Shown: positions 23,066 to 34,162, numbered from the stretch's first letter. The stretch is 64,000 bases of DNA from Haliclona indistincta (GCA_964017065.1 OZ024788.1:13776452-13840451), one strand, 5' to 3'. Notes: generated by a model from the letters alone, not told the origin. Numbers and translations: made by a program.

Positions 23066-23669
23066 GGTCGACCCATTATCCTACCATCTGTTACTGTACT
23101 GTGGGTCGATCCATTATCCTACCATCTGTTACTGTACTGTAGGTCGATCCATTATCCTACCATCTGTTACTGTACTGTAGGTCGATCCATTATCCTACCA
23201 TCTGTTATACTGTACTGTGGGTCGATCCATTATCCTACCATCTGTTACTGTACTGTGGGTCGATCCATTATCCTACCATCTGTTACTGTATTGTAGGTCG
23301 ATCCATTATCCTACCATCTGTTACTGTACTGTAGGTCGATCCATTATCCTATCATCTGTTATACTGTACTGTGGGTCGATCCTTTATCCTACCATCTGTT
23401 ACTGTACTGTAGGTCGATCCTATATCCTACCATCTGTTACTGTACTGTAGGTCGATCCATTATCCTATCATCTGTTATACTGTACTGTGGGTCGATCCAT
23501 TATCCTACCATCTGTTACTGTACTGTGGGTCGATCCATTATCCTACCATCTGTTACTGTACTGTAGGTCGATCCATTATCCTACCATCTGTTATACTGTA
23601 CTGTGGGTCGATCCATTATCCTACCATCTGTTACTGTACTGTTGGTCGATCCATTATCCTACCATCTGT
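23066..23669. repeat. 38-bp satellite array, left part, upstream of gene 2
   Basis: About 16 units of the 38-bp repeat, some with a TTATACTG variant. The array is interrupted at 23669 by a LINE and resumes at 27188. Confidence 0.95.
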
Positions 23670-24738
23670 CTTAACTCCTCTTATGATTTTTATAACATCC
23701 AATCTAGCCTCTCTCATGTTTCCTCCTGGTTCTCTTCTAATTACCTTTTCCTTAACCCCTAGCTCTATATGCATGTAATTATAATGTGTTTCCAATGCAC
23801 CAATTACTCCCCTTTTGTTAATTCTCTCCCACCTCTGCTTATCTCTGACTCCACTATTGATCGTGTTTATTTTTTTAAGTATCTTGGTATTTTCTCACTC
23901 CGTCTCTTTCCTTTTCCGAGCACATTTCTCGCATTTGTACATGTAAAAGTCCTGTAAAGTACTAGGTTTAATTTTCAAAATATTTATCATTTTTTCGTTT
24001 ATATTTTTCATTAGTCCGTCCAATTCTTGAGCACTGTTCTCCTGTTTGGTCTCCTTCCTCTTCTGCACTCTCTTCAAACTCTGTTAATTCTGTCCAGTCT
24101 TTTGCTCTAAAACTCGCTTCAAAATTCAATTCTGACTCAATCCCCTCAATTATATCTTCTCATCACATTTCTAGTCTCTAGCTCCTCTCGTAGTACAATC
24201 TATAGTCTAAGAACTCTCTTCAAAATATGTCATAACCCTTCTCTCTTTCCTTACTCCTCATTCTAACCAAATACCCTTGTCCTCCTTACCCCATTCGTTC
24301 CTTTTACCCTAACAACTTCCTTCCTATTTTTTCCCGTTCCAGTTCTTTCTCTAAATCCTTTTTCCCTCTATCATTCTTCTGTGGAACTCTCTTGACTCTT
24401 CTATTAAGGTGGCGGGTATACAGATTTCCTGTTATTTCAATCAACATTTTCTGATGTTCTATAAATGCAATTTTTAATTTGTTTTCATTTATTTGTAGTG
24501 CATTCAAAGGAGAATGTATTCTCCTGCCAAGATCTATAAGTAATCAATATTCACAAAGTTACAAGCCTCTAAAGTTCAGAGTGTATTCCTACCTTCTTAG
24601 TAGCATTGATCATTATACTCTATTATACTTGCTAGAAGAGATGATTGATACTAAGAAAGTTACGTATGCTTTTTGCGATTGAATGTACAGAAACAAAGTT
24701 ACCATAATTTATATACTTAATTAAGTCAATTACTGTAA

Positions 24739-26653
24739 CCTGAACCTGAACCCTGGTGACCTGCTAACCCTGCTAACCTGAACCCTGGTGCTGCTTTGTT
24801 GAAGTTGGATTTTAAGAACGCCTTTAACTCAATCCGTCGGGACAAGATGTTGTTGGCTGTGCTAGACCTTTGTCCATCTTTGTTTCGTTTTGTCCATTCT
24901 GCTTACGCTTCCACTTCCTCTCTGTTCTGGGGTACTGAGCTCATCCATTCGGCTGAAGGAGTACAGCAGGGCGATCCCCTGGGTCCTCTCCTCTTTTGTC
25001 TTTCCATCCATTCACTCATATCTGGGTTGCAGTCTGAACTTTGTTTCTTTTACCTTGACGATGGAACCCTTGGGGGTGGTGTTGAGCTTCTACAGTCAGA
25101 TGTTGTTCATATTCAAACACATGGACCTCAACTTGGTCTCTATCTGAACTCTTCAAAAACAGAAATTATCAGTTTGGATGGTTTTTCTACATCCACCCTC
25201 CTCTCTTCTCTTCCTGGCGCTAAGTCGGTAGAGATTTCTGATGCTTTTCTCCTTGGCTCTCCTATTGGTGACCTCTCTTCAGTTACTGATGCTGTGGTGA
25301 AGAAGACTGCCCTTTTGAGCCGTTTGGGTGACAGACTGAACCTTCTAAACTGTCATGATGCCCTCGTCCTTCTGAGATATTCACTTGCTATTCCTAAATT
25401 CCTTTATTCTCTTCGTTCTGCTCCTTGCTTTGCTGTCCCAGCTCTCTTTGAGTATGACAATGTTCTCTGCTCTATTCTTAGTAGGGTTTCCAACTGTGAC
25501 TTAAGTGCTCATGATTCTGCTTGGCTACAAGCCTCTCTCCCGGTGAAGTTGGGAGGACTAGGGATTCGAAGTGCTGTGCAACTTGCCCCCTCTGCCTTTT
25601 TGGCTTCCTCTGCTGCATCCGTCTCCCTTGTCCAGAGTATTGTTCCCCTCCGTCTTAGACAACTTCCACCCTTGTTTCGTGATGAGGCTTTGTCTTTGTG
25701 GTCCTCTACACATAACAGCCCTCCCCCTTCGGCTCTCTCATTATGCTCCCAGAAGTCTTGGGACTTGATCAGATCTCAAGCAGTATTCGACTCATTACTT
25801 GAGTCTGCTCCTGACCCTCTCTCACATGTCCGTCTTCTTGCCTGCTCAGCTCGAGAGTCTGGGGTCTGGTTGGATGTCTTTCCTTCTTCCTCTCTGGGCC
25901 TGCGCATGGATGACAATACCATTAGAACTGCTATTGGCCTTCGCCTTGGGCTTCCCTTGTGTTCTCCTCACATCTGTCGCTCATGTGGTGATGATGTTAG
26001 AGCCAATGGTCTTCATGGTCTCAGTTGTCGCTTTAGTGAGGGCCGTCATTTCCGCCATTCAGCCATTAATGACATCATCCATCGGGCTCTAACCTCTGCA
26101 AAGATCCCTTCTCGTCTTGAGCCCACCCATCTGTCCTTTAATGGCTCTCGTCCTGACGGTGTCACTATGGTCCCTTGGACAAGAGGAAAGTGCCTTGCTT
26201 GGGATGCTACCTGTGTTGACACCTTTGCCCCTTCTTACCTGCCTTCTGCTGCTACTGATGTGGGATTGGTTGCGGACAGAGCGGAAGAAAAGAAAATAAA
26301 GAAATATGCTAATCTTCAAAGAGAGCTCTGTTTTTCCCCTATTGCGTTTGATACCATGGGGGTTGTTGGCTCTAAATCTATGCTGTTTTTGAGAGACCTT
26401 GGTCGTCGTATCCGTGCCACCTCTAACGACCCCAAGTCATTTATATATCTTCTCCGCCGTCTTGCTGTGACTGTCCAAAGAGGGAACGCCATTTCTATCT
26501 TAGGAACAATTGCTTAAATTTATTTTTATTATTTTTGTGTTCATTTTGGGTTTTTGTTGTTTATTTCTGCTTTGTATTGTTTGCCTTATTTTCTGCCTCA
26601 ATTTCATTGTGCATTCTATCTATTAGTATTAAAAAAAAAAAAAAAAAAAAAAA
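24739..26653 (+). mobile_element. 5'-truncated RLE-type LINE with poly(A) and 11-bp duplication
   Basis: Flanked by the 11-bp repeat AATTACTGTAA at 24728-24738 and 26654-26664. It ends in about 25 A at 26631-26655. The 5' junction begins with a reiterated CCTGAACC/CTGCTAACC stretch (24739-24790) that may be filler. Poly(A), 5' truncation and a duplication show ordinary target-primed insertion into the TTAA element. Confidence 0.88.
24796..26517 (+). CDS. Reverse transcriptase/restriction-like endonuclease, truncated ORF
   Basis: An open frame of 573 residues starting inside the RT palm. RT motifs are LKLDFKNAFNSI, GVQQGDPLGPLLF and FYLDDGTLGG (a YLDD variant). The C-terminal half has a zinc-binding motif (CRSCG...HGLSC) followed by RHSAINDIIHRAL and RPDGVTMVPW...WDATCVDTF, which fits the CCHC plus PD-(D/E)xK arrangement of RLE-type LINEs. 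The frame is open to the end (QRGNAISILGTIA), so the insertion is fairly recent. The N-terminal part of the protein and RT fingers are missing, so it cannot move itself. Confidence 0.85.
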   Translation: MLKLDFKNAFNSIRRDKMLLAVLDLCPSLFRFVHSAYASTSSLFWGTELIHSAEGVQQGDPLGPLLFCLSIHSLISGLQSELCFFYLDDGTLGGGVELLQSDVVHIQTHGPQLGLYLNSSKTEIISLDGFSTSTLLSSLPGAKSVEISDAFLLGSPIGDLSSVTDAVVKKTALLSRLGDRLNLLNCHDALVLLRYSLAIPKFLYSLRSAPCFAVPALFEYDNVLCSILSRVSNCDLSAHDSAWLQASLPVKLGGLGIRSAVQLAPSAFLASSAASVSLVQSIVPLRLRQLPPLFRDEALSLWSSTHNSPPPSALSLCSQKSWDLIRSQAVFDSLLESAPDPLSHVRLLACSARESGVWLDVFPSSSLGLRMDDNTIRTAIGLRLGLPLCSPHICRSCGDDVRANGLHGLSCRFSEGRHFRHSAINDIIHRALTSAKIPSRLEPTHLSFNGSRPDGVTMVPWTRGKCLAWDATCVDTFAPSYLPSAATDVGLVADRAEEKKIKKYANLQRELCFSPIAFDTMGVVGSKSMLFLRDLGRRIRATSNDPKSFIYLLRRLAVTVQRGNAISILGTIA

Positions 26654-27187
26654 AATTACTGTAATAAATTTACCATTTATTTTAAAATGAAAAAAGCTAT
26701 AGCCAAAATAATACGTAGGATTGTAGAGCTTGGTGTTGCGCATTAAAAGCCTGTGTAACTAAGATCACCACACTTTCGTCATAGACTTAAGGTAAGAAAA
26801 TGCAAGAATCGATTATGCAAGCGCGCGCCGCTAGCTAGCACAATGAATTGATGACGTAAGCAACTATTGGATAATACTTGAGTTTCCAGCGTACCATAAC
26901 ACGTGGGCAGACTAAACATTATTCATTGCATGCAGGCTGGTCAATGTTTACAGAGAACAACTGATGAATTTCATGAATATTAAATACCCCATCCGCCACC
27001 TTAAGTCTTCACCCTCTCTGTCCATTTTTCTTCTAAAGTCTCTACACATATTCAACCTACTCCACCCCACTAAAATTAATTTCAAAATATCTCGTTTCTG
27101 ACTACGATAACAATTATTCGTATTTTATTACTATTTAATTTTTTTTCTATTAGCCACTAGCTATTGAACGTTATTTCCCATGATAAA

Positions 27188-28226
27188 AAAAATCTGTTAC
27201 TGTATTGTTGGTCGATCCATTATCCTACCATCTGTTACTGTACTGTAGGTCGATCCATTATCCTACCATCTGTTACTGTGCTGTAGGTCGATCCATTATC
27301 CTACCATCTGTTACTGTACTGTAGGTCGATCCATTATCCTACCATCTGTTACTGTACTGTAGGTCGATCCATTATCCTACCATCTGTTACTGTACTGTTG
27401 GTCGATCCATTATCCTACCATCTGTTACTGTACTGTAGGTCGATCCATTATCCTACCATCTGTTACTGTGCTGTAGGTCGATCCATTATCCTACCATCTG
27501 TTACTGTACTGTAGGTCGATCCATTATCCTACCATCTGTTACTGTAGTGTAGGTCGATCCATTATCCTACCATCTGTTACTGCACTGTAGGTCGATCCAT
27601 TATCCTACCATCTGTTACTGTACTGTAGGTCGATCCATTATCCTACCATCTGTTACTGTACTGTAGGTCGATCCATTATCCTACCATCTGTTACTGTACT
27701 GTAAGGTCGATCCATTATCCTACCATCTGTTACTGTACTGTAGGTCGATCCATTATCCTACCATCTGTTACTGTGCTGTAGGTCGATCCATTATCCTACC
27801 ATCTGTTACTGTACTGTAGGTCGATCCATTATCCTACCATCTGTTACTGTACTGTAGGTCGATCCATTATCCTACCATCTGTTACTGTACTGTTGGTCGA
27901 TCCATTATCCTACCATCTGTTACTGTACTGTAGGTCGATCCATTATCCTACCATCTGTTACTGTGCTGTAGGTCGATCCATTATCCTACCATCTGTTACT
28001 GTACTGTAGGTCGATCCATTATCCTACCATCTGTTACTGTAGTGTAGGTCGATCCATTATCCTACCATCTGTTACTGCACTGTAGGTCGATCCATTATCC
28101 TACCATCTGTTACTGTACTGTAGGTCGATCCATTATCCTACCATCTGTTACTGTACTGTAGGTCGATCCATTATCCTACCATCTGTTACTGTACTGTAAG
28201 GTCGATCCATTATCCTACGGTCTGTT
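27188..28226. repeat. 38-bp satellite array, right part, with higher-order repeat
   Basis: About 27 units. Rare variants (GTTGGTCG, GTGCTGTAGG, GTAGTGTAGG, GCACTGTAGG, GTAAGGTCG) recur in the same order about 495 bp apart (for example 27397 and 27891, 27546 and 28041). A 13-unit block was therefore duplicated recently. Confidence 0.93.
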
Positions 28227-28451
28227 CAGTGCATGTATGCTTCTAGAAAAAAATTTGATAATAATGTGCCAGTATAACGAAATATCTCACAGACATTCAA
28301 AACTGATCATGTATAGTGAATCTTTAGCTGCTAGATAAATAGTCTAGAATGCACAACAATGGCACTGAACAATACTTACTTCATGTTGAACAATAATTAT
28401 AAATTAACTCTAATATGGTATGGCCTCCAGCAAAGAATACTGGTCACATGG

Positions 28452-28511
28452 TATTTAAACATGAGATGTTTAATGCTTTCCACTCAGTCTTAAAACATGC
28501 TTAGTTCTTAG
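28452..28511 (+). promoter_or_regulatory. Core promoter and short uORF of gene 2
   Basis: TATTTAAA at 28452-28459 and initiator A at 28486. A small deletion relative to gene 1 and 3 turns the first ATG (28497) into a four-codon upstream ORF, M-L-S-S-stop, before the coding ATG at 28529. Confidence 0.55.
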
Positions 28512-28528
28512 TGCCAATTCACAAACTG

Positions 28529-31500
28529 ATGGCTGCTGCACTACTAGTGTTGCTACTGTTGTTGGCTGTATCTTCCACTGCTTTCACAACCACTGTTGTC
28601 TACTATGTCACAGCTGATGATGCAGCTGCAGGTCAATGTCCTCCACACCAGATATGCCACAATTTCTCCTACTACATCTCCCAGTCTTACCACTACTTCA
28701 CCTCTGACACCATCATAATCTTCTTAGAAGGAGAACACATCTTTGACAGAGAGTATATTAATGTCAGTAATGTACACAACCTGACTCTGAAGGGACAAGG
28801 ACAGTGGCCAGTAGCAGGACCTGAGGAGACTGTGATGCAGTCTACTGTCATTATCAACTGCACCAGAGGGAGAGGAGGGTTTTTCTTTGGTACCTCTCAT
28901 AACATCACAGTTGAAGGTCTTACAGTAGTCAACTGTAGCGGTGTTCAGTACAATATTGAAGTTTTCACTTTTTTTTCTGTTCAAAGTTTACTCTTTCACA
29001 AGAATTCAATACAACACATGACAGGATATGGACTATCTGTTTTTAGCTGCATTAATGTTATAATCACCAACTGCTCCTACTATCATTCAGCATTGTGTGA
29101 TATCAGTGTCTCCTCACAATACCAGTATGGTGGTGGAGTAGCCATTGTCTATATTCAGTACAGCAATACCACATTAGAGCTATCACACTCCAACATGACC
29201 AGGTGTCACGGTAATAATGGAGGAGGTGTGAGAATGTATTTGTCTTATAGCGGACTGCTCAAAATTTCTTTTAAAAATTTAAAATTTTTGTATAGTAAAT
29301 CTGAACTAGGTGGAGGCATAGCAGCAAATTTGCATGGCAGTGGTATTGTCACACTTCTTGTCGATAATTGCATCTTCTTTAATGGAACTGCTACTGAAAG
29401 TGGTGGAGGAATGTTCATTGAAATTGGAATTCGATTAAACCTTATAATTGATAATACAAAGTTTTTGAATAATAGTGGTGGATTTGCTAGTGACGTAGGC
29501 ATAAATTTATCAACTATATCAAATACCAAACGTACTCTGATCTCAATGCTTAACTCAACTGTGTTCACAAAAGCATACTCCTTCTTTGGTGTGTGGATTG
29601 TTGGCTGCTGTGCTACTTTGCAGATCACTAATACTAGCATGAGGTTTGTCAACATACGCGTAGTTGGTTTCCTACTTCTAGCCAATAGCATATACACTAA
29701 AAATGCAATACAAATGGACGGCTGCCATTTTATCGGAAGCACTGGTGTTCCTTCTGTTATTTACTTGACTCATGTCCAGGCAAAGATCATAAACTGTATA
29801 TTTTCCAACAACACTAGTGATGATGATGATCGCTCAGTAGTGACAATTCAACTGACCGGTTTTAGTGATGCAGTAATTCACTCTTGCATTATATCGGACA
29901 ACAACATGACTGGAATCACACTGATTGAAGCTGTCGCAAAATTCAGTGGACGCAATGTGATACAAAATAATAGAAACACAGAGGGAGCTGGTATTACACT
30001 GTTAACTGCATCCTATATTAGCATTGAAGGAGAGTTACTGCTTTACAACAACACTGCTGATAAACATGGAGGAGCACTACTTGTAAAAAAATCCCTAATT
30101 CTTGCTTTAGTACAGAGGACTCCGGTATTGTTGGGATATAGAACAAATTTCACAAGAACTTCCTGCACAATGCAATTTGAAAATAATTCTAGCTCAGTAA
30201 TCTTTTCTGGAAACAGGGCAGGAGTAGGAGGAAGTGATACGTTTGGAGCTATACTGATGGGCTGTAGCAAGACAGAAAAAAGGGTCCAACTTAGCCAAAT
30301 AAAACATCTAGGCCATCCTAATGAAACATCATGGTACTTTGACACTCCTCTCATGAAACATCTTAATTTCAGTAACACTGACAGACTCTCCTCCATGTCC
30401 TCTGACCCCATCATGGTCTGCTTCTGTAACACCACCACTAACTTACCAGACTGCTCTGATAGGACCCATCACATACAAACATATCCAGGACTAGAGATCA
30501 ACACATCAATAGCAACAGTAGGATACTATGGTGGTACAAGTCCAGGTGATGTGCACGTCACTGCTCAAAATGCAAAACTAGTTCGATACTACGGACAGAA
30601 TCAGACCACTAACTGTTTCCAGCTCCACTTTCTCCTGCAGAACACATCCTCAACAACAGCACTGGTTGATATCAGAATGAATGATGGACTACATAACTGG
30701 GGTGTGTCTATTGGAGTGGACATTCTAGAATGTCCAATTGGATTCACTCAGATCTCAGGACAGTGCCACTGTGAGCGATTTTTGGATACTAACAATGTTA
30801 AATGCCATATGTCTGATGGACCCTTCAGGTTTATCAGTCCAGGCAACAGCTGGTTTGGCTACATCAACAACACTCAGTGTATAACAGGTACTACTAATTG
30901 TCCTTTTGACTACTGCAATCGATCCAATGTCTCATTTGACATCATGGCACCTGATCGTCAGTGTGTGGCCAATAGAACAGGTATACTCTGTGGACAATGC
31001 CAGTCTCACCTTACTATCATGCTGGGATCCAACCACTGTGGTACTTGCTCTAACTGGTATCTTTTCTTGCTACCAGTGTTTGCCTTCGCTGGCATAGTGT
31101 TAGTGGCTGTGTTGATGCTCCTCAACTTGAGTGTCTCTGTTGGAACTATCAATGGACTACTGTTCTATGCTAATATGGTGAAGCTCAATGAAGCATTCTT
31201 CTTCCCAAATGGTAATGTTCCAGTGGTGAGCCAGTTCATCTCATGGCTGAACCTTGACCTGGGAATTGAAGTATGCTTGTTTGATGGACTGGATGGCTAC
31301 TGGAACACTTGGCTACAGTTTGTCTTTCCTGCTTACCTGTTCCTGCTCATGGGTGGTATTATTGTTGGCTGTCGCTACTCTGTGTGGCTTTGTAGGTTGT
31401 GTGGCTCTCATGCTGTCCCAGCACTAGCTACGCTGTTTCTCATGTCCTACACTAAAATCCTACTCACAGTCACTAATGCTCTTTCTATGTCTCAGTTGCC

Positions 31501-32302
31501 ATGCAATGACAGTATACTGGCAGTGTGGAGTGTAGATGGGAACATTGAGTATGGCAGTGGTAAACACCTTATTCTGGTAGTCGTCTCCTGTGGTGTCCTG
31601 GTCATTGGACTGGCTTATCCTGTTTTAGTGTTGTGTGCTCCTCTGCTGGAGAGATACAGTCACAAGTGTATCCCACAGCACTGCAGGTGGAATCCTGTAG
31701 CAAAGTTCAAGCCACTGTTAGATGCTTATGGAGGACCTTACAAAGACAAGTATCGATTCTGGACAGGAGTGACTCTGTTGGTGCGACTGACTGTCACTGT
31801 GACATTCTCCTTTACTTCAGGACCAATTAATGGTTTAATCATCACCACCATTGTAGTGGGTATTCTCACATTTTGGTCTTTCACAAAAGGTGTGTACGAA
31901 AGAATTTACGTCAGCATGCTTGAAGTATTTTATGTTCTCAACATATTTCTCCTGAGTACTGTTAGTCTGGCTACTGCTTCTCTTGGGTCAAGGAATTGTC
32001 AAATAGCAACCATTGTCTCTGTTTGTCTGTCCTTTGTTGTCTGTGTTGTTACCATGGTAATGCACCTCTGGTTGAACTTTGACCTCAAGAAGATCAAGAG
32101 AAGGCTAGGGTTTAGAGAAAGACCAGAGTATCTAGCAGTGCCTCAGGTGGAAGCTAATGAAGATGATGAAGAAGACAGATCTCCTCAAGGATCACATAGA
32201 GGACAGCATCAGTTAGTACTGGAGTTTCCCCATCCTCATCAAGAGCATGAGTCTTCCTCTCCAGTGCTGTTAGCAAGAGAACCACTACTGTTCGATACTT
32301 GA
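28529..32302 (+). CDS. Beta-helix ectodomain multipass membrane protein, paralogue 2
   Basis: Intronless, 1257 residues from the ATG at 28529; the frame upstream reaches a stop with only a GTG at 28511, so this start is decisive for the family. Same order as paralogue 1: signal peptide, beta-helix repeats to about residue 600, Cys-rich region (CPIGFTQISGQCHC; CGQC...CGTC), about eight membrane segments at residues 840-1182, acidic tail ending VLLAREPLLFDT. Compared with paralogue 1, the ectodomain has many substitutions and small indels (for example the DDDDRS insertion near the motif NNTSD), while the membrane part is nearly identical. The tail carries an extra GSHRGQHQLVLEFPHP segment. It follows the satellite/TATA module. 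Function unknown; a cell-surface receptor or adhesion role is inference. Confidence 0.9.
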   Translation: MAAALLVLLLLLAVSSTAFTTTVVYYVTADDAAAGQCPPHQICHNFSYYISQSYHYFTSDTIIIFLEGEHIFDREYINVSNVHNLTLKGQGQWPVAGPEETVMQSTVIINCTRGRGGFFFGTSHNITVEGLTVVNCSGVQYNIEVFTFFSVQSLLFHKNSIQHMTGYGLSVFSCINVIITNCSYYHSALCDISVSSQYQYGGGVAIVYIQYSNTTLELSHSNMTRCHGNNGGGVRMYLSYSGLLKISFKNLKFLYSKSELGGGIAANLHGSGIVTLLVDNCIFFNGTATESGGGMFIEIGIRLNLIIDNTKFLNNSGGFASDVGINLSTISNTKRTLISMLNSTVFTKAYSFFGVWIVGCCATLQITNTSMRFVNIRVVGFLLLANSIYTKNAIQMDGCHFIGSTGVPSVIYLTHVQAKIINCIFSNNTSDDDDRSVVTIQLTGFSDAVIHSCIISDNNMTGITLIEAVAKFSGRNVIQNNRNTEGAGITLLTASYISIEGELLLYNNTADKHGGALLVKKSLILALVQRTPVLLGYRTNFTRTSCTMQFENNSSSVIFSGNRAGVGGSDTFGAILMGCSKTEKRVQLSQIKHLGHPNETSWYFDTPLMKHLNFSNTDRLSSMSSDPIMVCFCNTTTNLPDCSDRTHHIQTYPGLEINTSIATVGYYGGTSPGDVHVTAQNAKLVRYYGQNQTTNCFQLHFLLQNTSSTTALVDIRMNDGLHNWGVSIGVDILECPIGFTQISGQCHCERFLDTNNVKCHMSDGPFRFISPGNSWFGYINNTQCITGTTNCPFDYCNRSNVSFDIMAPDRQCVANRTGILCGQCQSHLTIMLGSNHCGTCSNWYLFLLPVFAFAGIVLVAVLMLLNLSVSVGTINGLLFYANMVKLNEAFFFPNGNVPVVSQFISWLNLDLGIEVCLFDGLDGYWNTWLQFVFPAYLFLLMGGIIVGCRYSVWLCRLCGSHAVPALATLFLMSYTKILLTVTNALSMSQLPCNDSILAVWSVDGNIEYGSGKHLILVVVSCGVLVIGLAYPVLVLCAPLLERYSHKCIPQHCRWNPVAKFKPLLDAYGGPYKDKYRFWTGVTLLVRLTVTVTFSFTSGPINGLIITTIVVGILTFWSFTKGVYERIYVSMLEVFYVLNIFLLSTVSLATASLGSRNCQIATIVSVCLSFVVCVVTMVMHLWLNFDLKKIKRRLGFRERPEYLAVPQVEANEDDEEDRSPQGSHRGQHQLVLEFPHPHQEHESSSPVLLAREPLLFDT

Positions 32303-32496
32303 GGATAGTTGTTGGATGGAATTGCCCTAGTTTACAGGATTTCTTGTTTGTAACTTTTATTTCTGACTTTTAATTTTTTTATAGAGGCTTTATAATTATT
32401 TTTAGTGGTCAAAAGTAATCATTGTTTATATCAAAGGCGTATAGAGAGAAGAGGGCATGCAACGCAATACTATCCGTGAAAACATCGAAATTTTTA
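32303..32496. other. 3' flank of gene 2
   Basis: The first 100 bp match the 3' flanks of genes 1 and 3. No clear polyadenylation hexamer and no other gene. Confidence 0.5.
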
Positions 32497-33681
32497 TTAG
32501 GGAGGCACGGTAGTGACTCCCTACGTAGGGATGAACGAGAAAACTGACAAGATGGCGGCTACATACAATGTATTAGCGATCAAACGCTGATATTTCGCCT
32601 GGTGATGAATTTCATACGTCCAAAGACACTTAGATCTGCTTTCTGGCGTTGCCCCATCTTACAGTAGCAAGGAGATTGCTTGATGTAGTCACTAAAGTGA
32701 CGAACCTGGAAACGGTGAAAATCGAGTTTCGTCATCTTCTTTCTTTCTTCAACTCGCCTAGCGCCTTTGCCGAGACCAAAACACCCAAGAACAGTCGTGA
32801 AATTCTTCTGGCAGGTGGCTTTTGAACTTAGTTTTTAGCGAAACGTCGATATAAATTTGACGAGTTCACGATCACGAACAGTTGTCAGCTAAGTGTTAGA
32901 CGCCATATTGTGATTACGCAACACACACGTGACCATGCAACCACAAGAGTAGAGTATCTCCGTATGGAGAGCGCATATTGGCGTCTGGAGTCTTCAAAGA
33001 ACAACTCACCTAGTAAGCTCGAGTGGTATCACTGTTCTGCTGCTCGCCAGATAGTATCACAGCCGTACAGAATTTTGTAAACTAGAGTGGGCGGGGCTCG
33101 TATGCATGAGCTAGTTTCAGTATTCAGGATTAATAAATATTTGAGCTACAAGTTAAAAAGGTCACATAAAGAAATTACTACGTGTAACAACAAATTAAAA
33201 CTAATGGTGTAAACAAAGAATCTTGCCGAATTCAAACTGCACCAAAAATCTGAAACTCAAAAAGGACACAAACAAGAAAATAAAAAGATTTCTAACGAAA
33301 TCAGAAGGATGTAGGGATGTATTAAATCTGCTACTGGTCCACAATGTAAACCAACAAGGAAATAGCATGGAATGGTAACACGATTGACTTGCTAACAGAC
33401 CATAGATCCCCACATCAGTGGCTGTACATAAGATCAATATTTTGTCACAGTCAAGTTGAATTCATTTCAATGCACTTCGGTGTCAGTCAACAGCAACTAG
33501 CTGAATTAGTTGTAGTCTGTAGTCTGCCACAGCAGCCACTGATGTAGGGATCTATGGTCTGTTAGCAAGTCAATCGTGTTACCATTCCATGCTATTTCCT
33601 TGTTGGTTTACATTGTGGACCAGTAGCAGATTTCATTCATCCCTACATCCTTCTGATTTTGTTAGAAATCTTTTCATTTTC
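32497..33681 (-). mobile_element. Helitron-like element H2a
   Basis: About 1185 bp on the minus strand. The left edge is TTAGGGAGGCACGGTAGTG, a hairpin which on the element strand ends CCCTAA before a T, i.e. a CTRR-like CTAA terminus. Then come GTAGGGATGAACGAG and CAAGATGGCGGCTAC, a CTTT-rich microsatellite near 32735, and a palindrome at the far end (about 33268-33681) with GATCCCCACATCAGTGGC and its complement. No coding capacity. The left A|T junction is clear; the right one is placed by comparison with H2c. Confidence 0.65.
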
Positions 33682-33922
33682 TTTTGTTACTAAGAATAGC
33701 ACTTTCCGTTATCAGTATATACGGAGGGTCTGATTTCAATACACAAAGTAATGGCAGACCAAGCTGAAGAAGAACACTGCACAACACAACCCGTACGGGC
33801 GGCGTTTAGTCCAGGGGGTCAGACATTACGTAACAAGAGTTCAATGGAACACATACCCTGTGTGCTATGCAATGTGCAGAAATTGATGTGAATGCTATTC
33901 CTAGTGACTTCAGCGTGAACTA
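33682..33922. other. Host DNA, possible exon remnant
   Basis: A short open stretch (33840-33922) reads ...CAEIDVNAIPSDFSVN and, if 33923-42857 is removed, continues with YTQGPVFERIRERRYNPN at 42858. I do not recognise the protein and see no firm splice sites. Confidence 0.25.
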
Positions 33923-34162
33923 TTAGGGAGGCACGGTAGTGCCTCCCTTTGTAGGGATGAACGAGAAAACAAGATGGCGGCTACATACAATGTATTAGCG
34001 TTCAAACGCTGATATTTCGCCTGGTGATGAATTTTATACGTCCAAAGACACTTAGGTCTGCTCTCTGGCGTTGCCCCATCTTACAGTAGCAAGGAGATTG
34101 CTCGAAATGGTCACTAAAGTGACGAACCTGGAAACGGTGAAAATCGAGTTTCGTCATCTTCG

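Larger units (their letters stand above)
24410..27003. mobile_element. TTAA-target DNA element (AAGGTGGCGG TIR) hosting a LINE
   Basis: Ends AAGGTGGCGG(G)TATAC and GTATTTAAT...CCGCCACCTT, each bounded by TTAA. The host LINE reading frame joins across it with a single TTAA, so the target duplication is TTAA, as in piggyBac or Kolobok elements. Without the nested LINE it is about 0.67 kb with no transposase. Its termini match the foldback element at 20098. Confidence 0.75.
23670..27187 (+). mobile_element. Old LINE 3' fragment in the satellite, split by a TTAA element
   Basis: Sequence 23670-24413 translates discontinuously into RT thumb and C-terminal motifs (DRVYFFKYLGI, ILEHCSPVWSPSS, LLWNSLDSSI) with stops and frameshifts. 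The frame continues at 27004 (KSSPSLSIFLLKS) once the TTAA element at 24410-27003 is removed. An A-rich end lies near 27180-27188, and ATCTGT flanks both ends as a possible target duplication inside the satellite unit. CR1-like and inactive. Confidence 0.75.

Noticed and set aside
23217..23762. Repetitive ORFs with GRSIILPSVTVL units
   Set aside because: Translations of the 38-bp satellite.
24410..27003. A self-synthesising transposon with RT inside TTAA-flanked TIRs
   Set aside because: The RT part has its own poly(A) tail and an 11-bp target duplication (24728-24738, 26654-26664), so it is a LINE that inserted later.
28511..28528. Start of gene 2 at 28511
   Set aside because: That codon is GTG; the conserved ATG at 28529 begins the signal peptide as in the paralogues.
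29245..29742. Antisense ORFs within the beta-helix genes (also near 12332, 30043, 44896)
   Set aside because: They overlap strongly supported coding sequence, have no motifs, and are not conserved in frame between paralogues.
32497..33960. TTAGGG motifs as telomere sequence
   Set aside because: Single occurrences within the hairpin ends of H2 elements, not tandem arrays.
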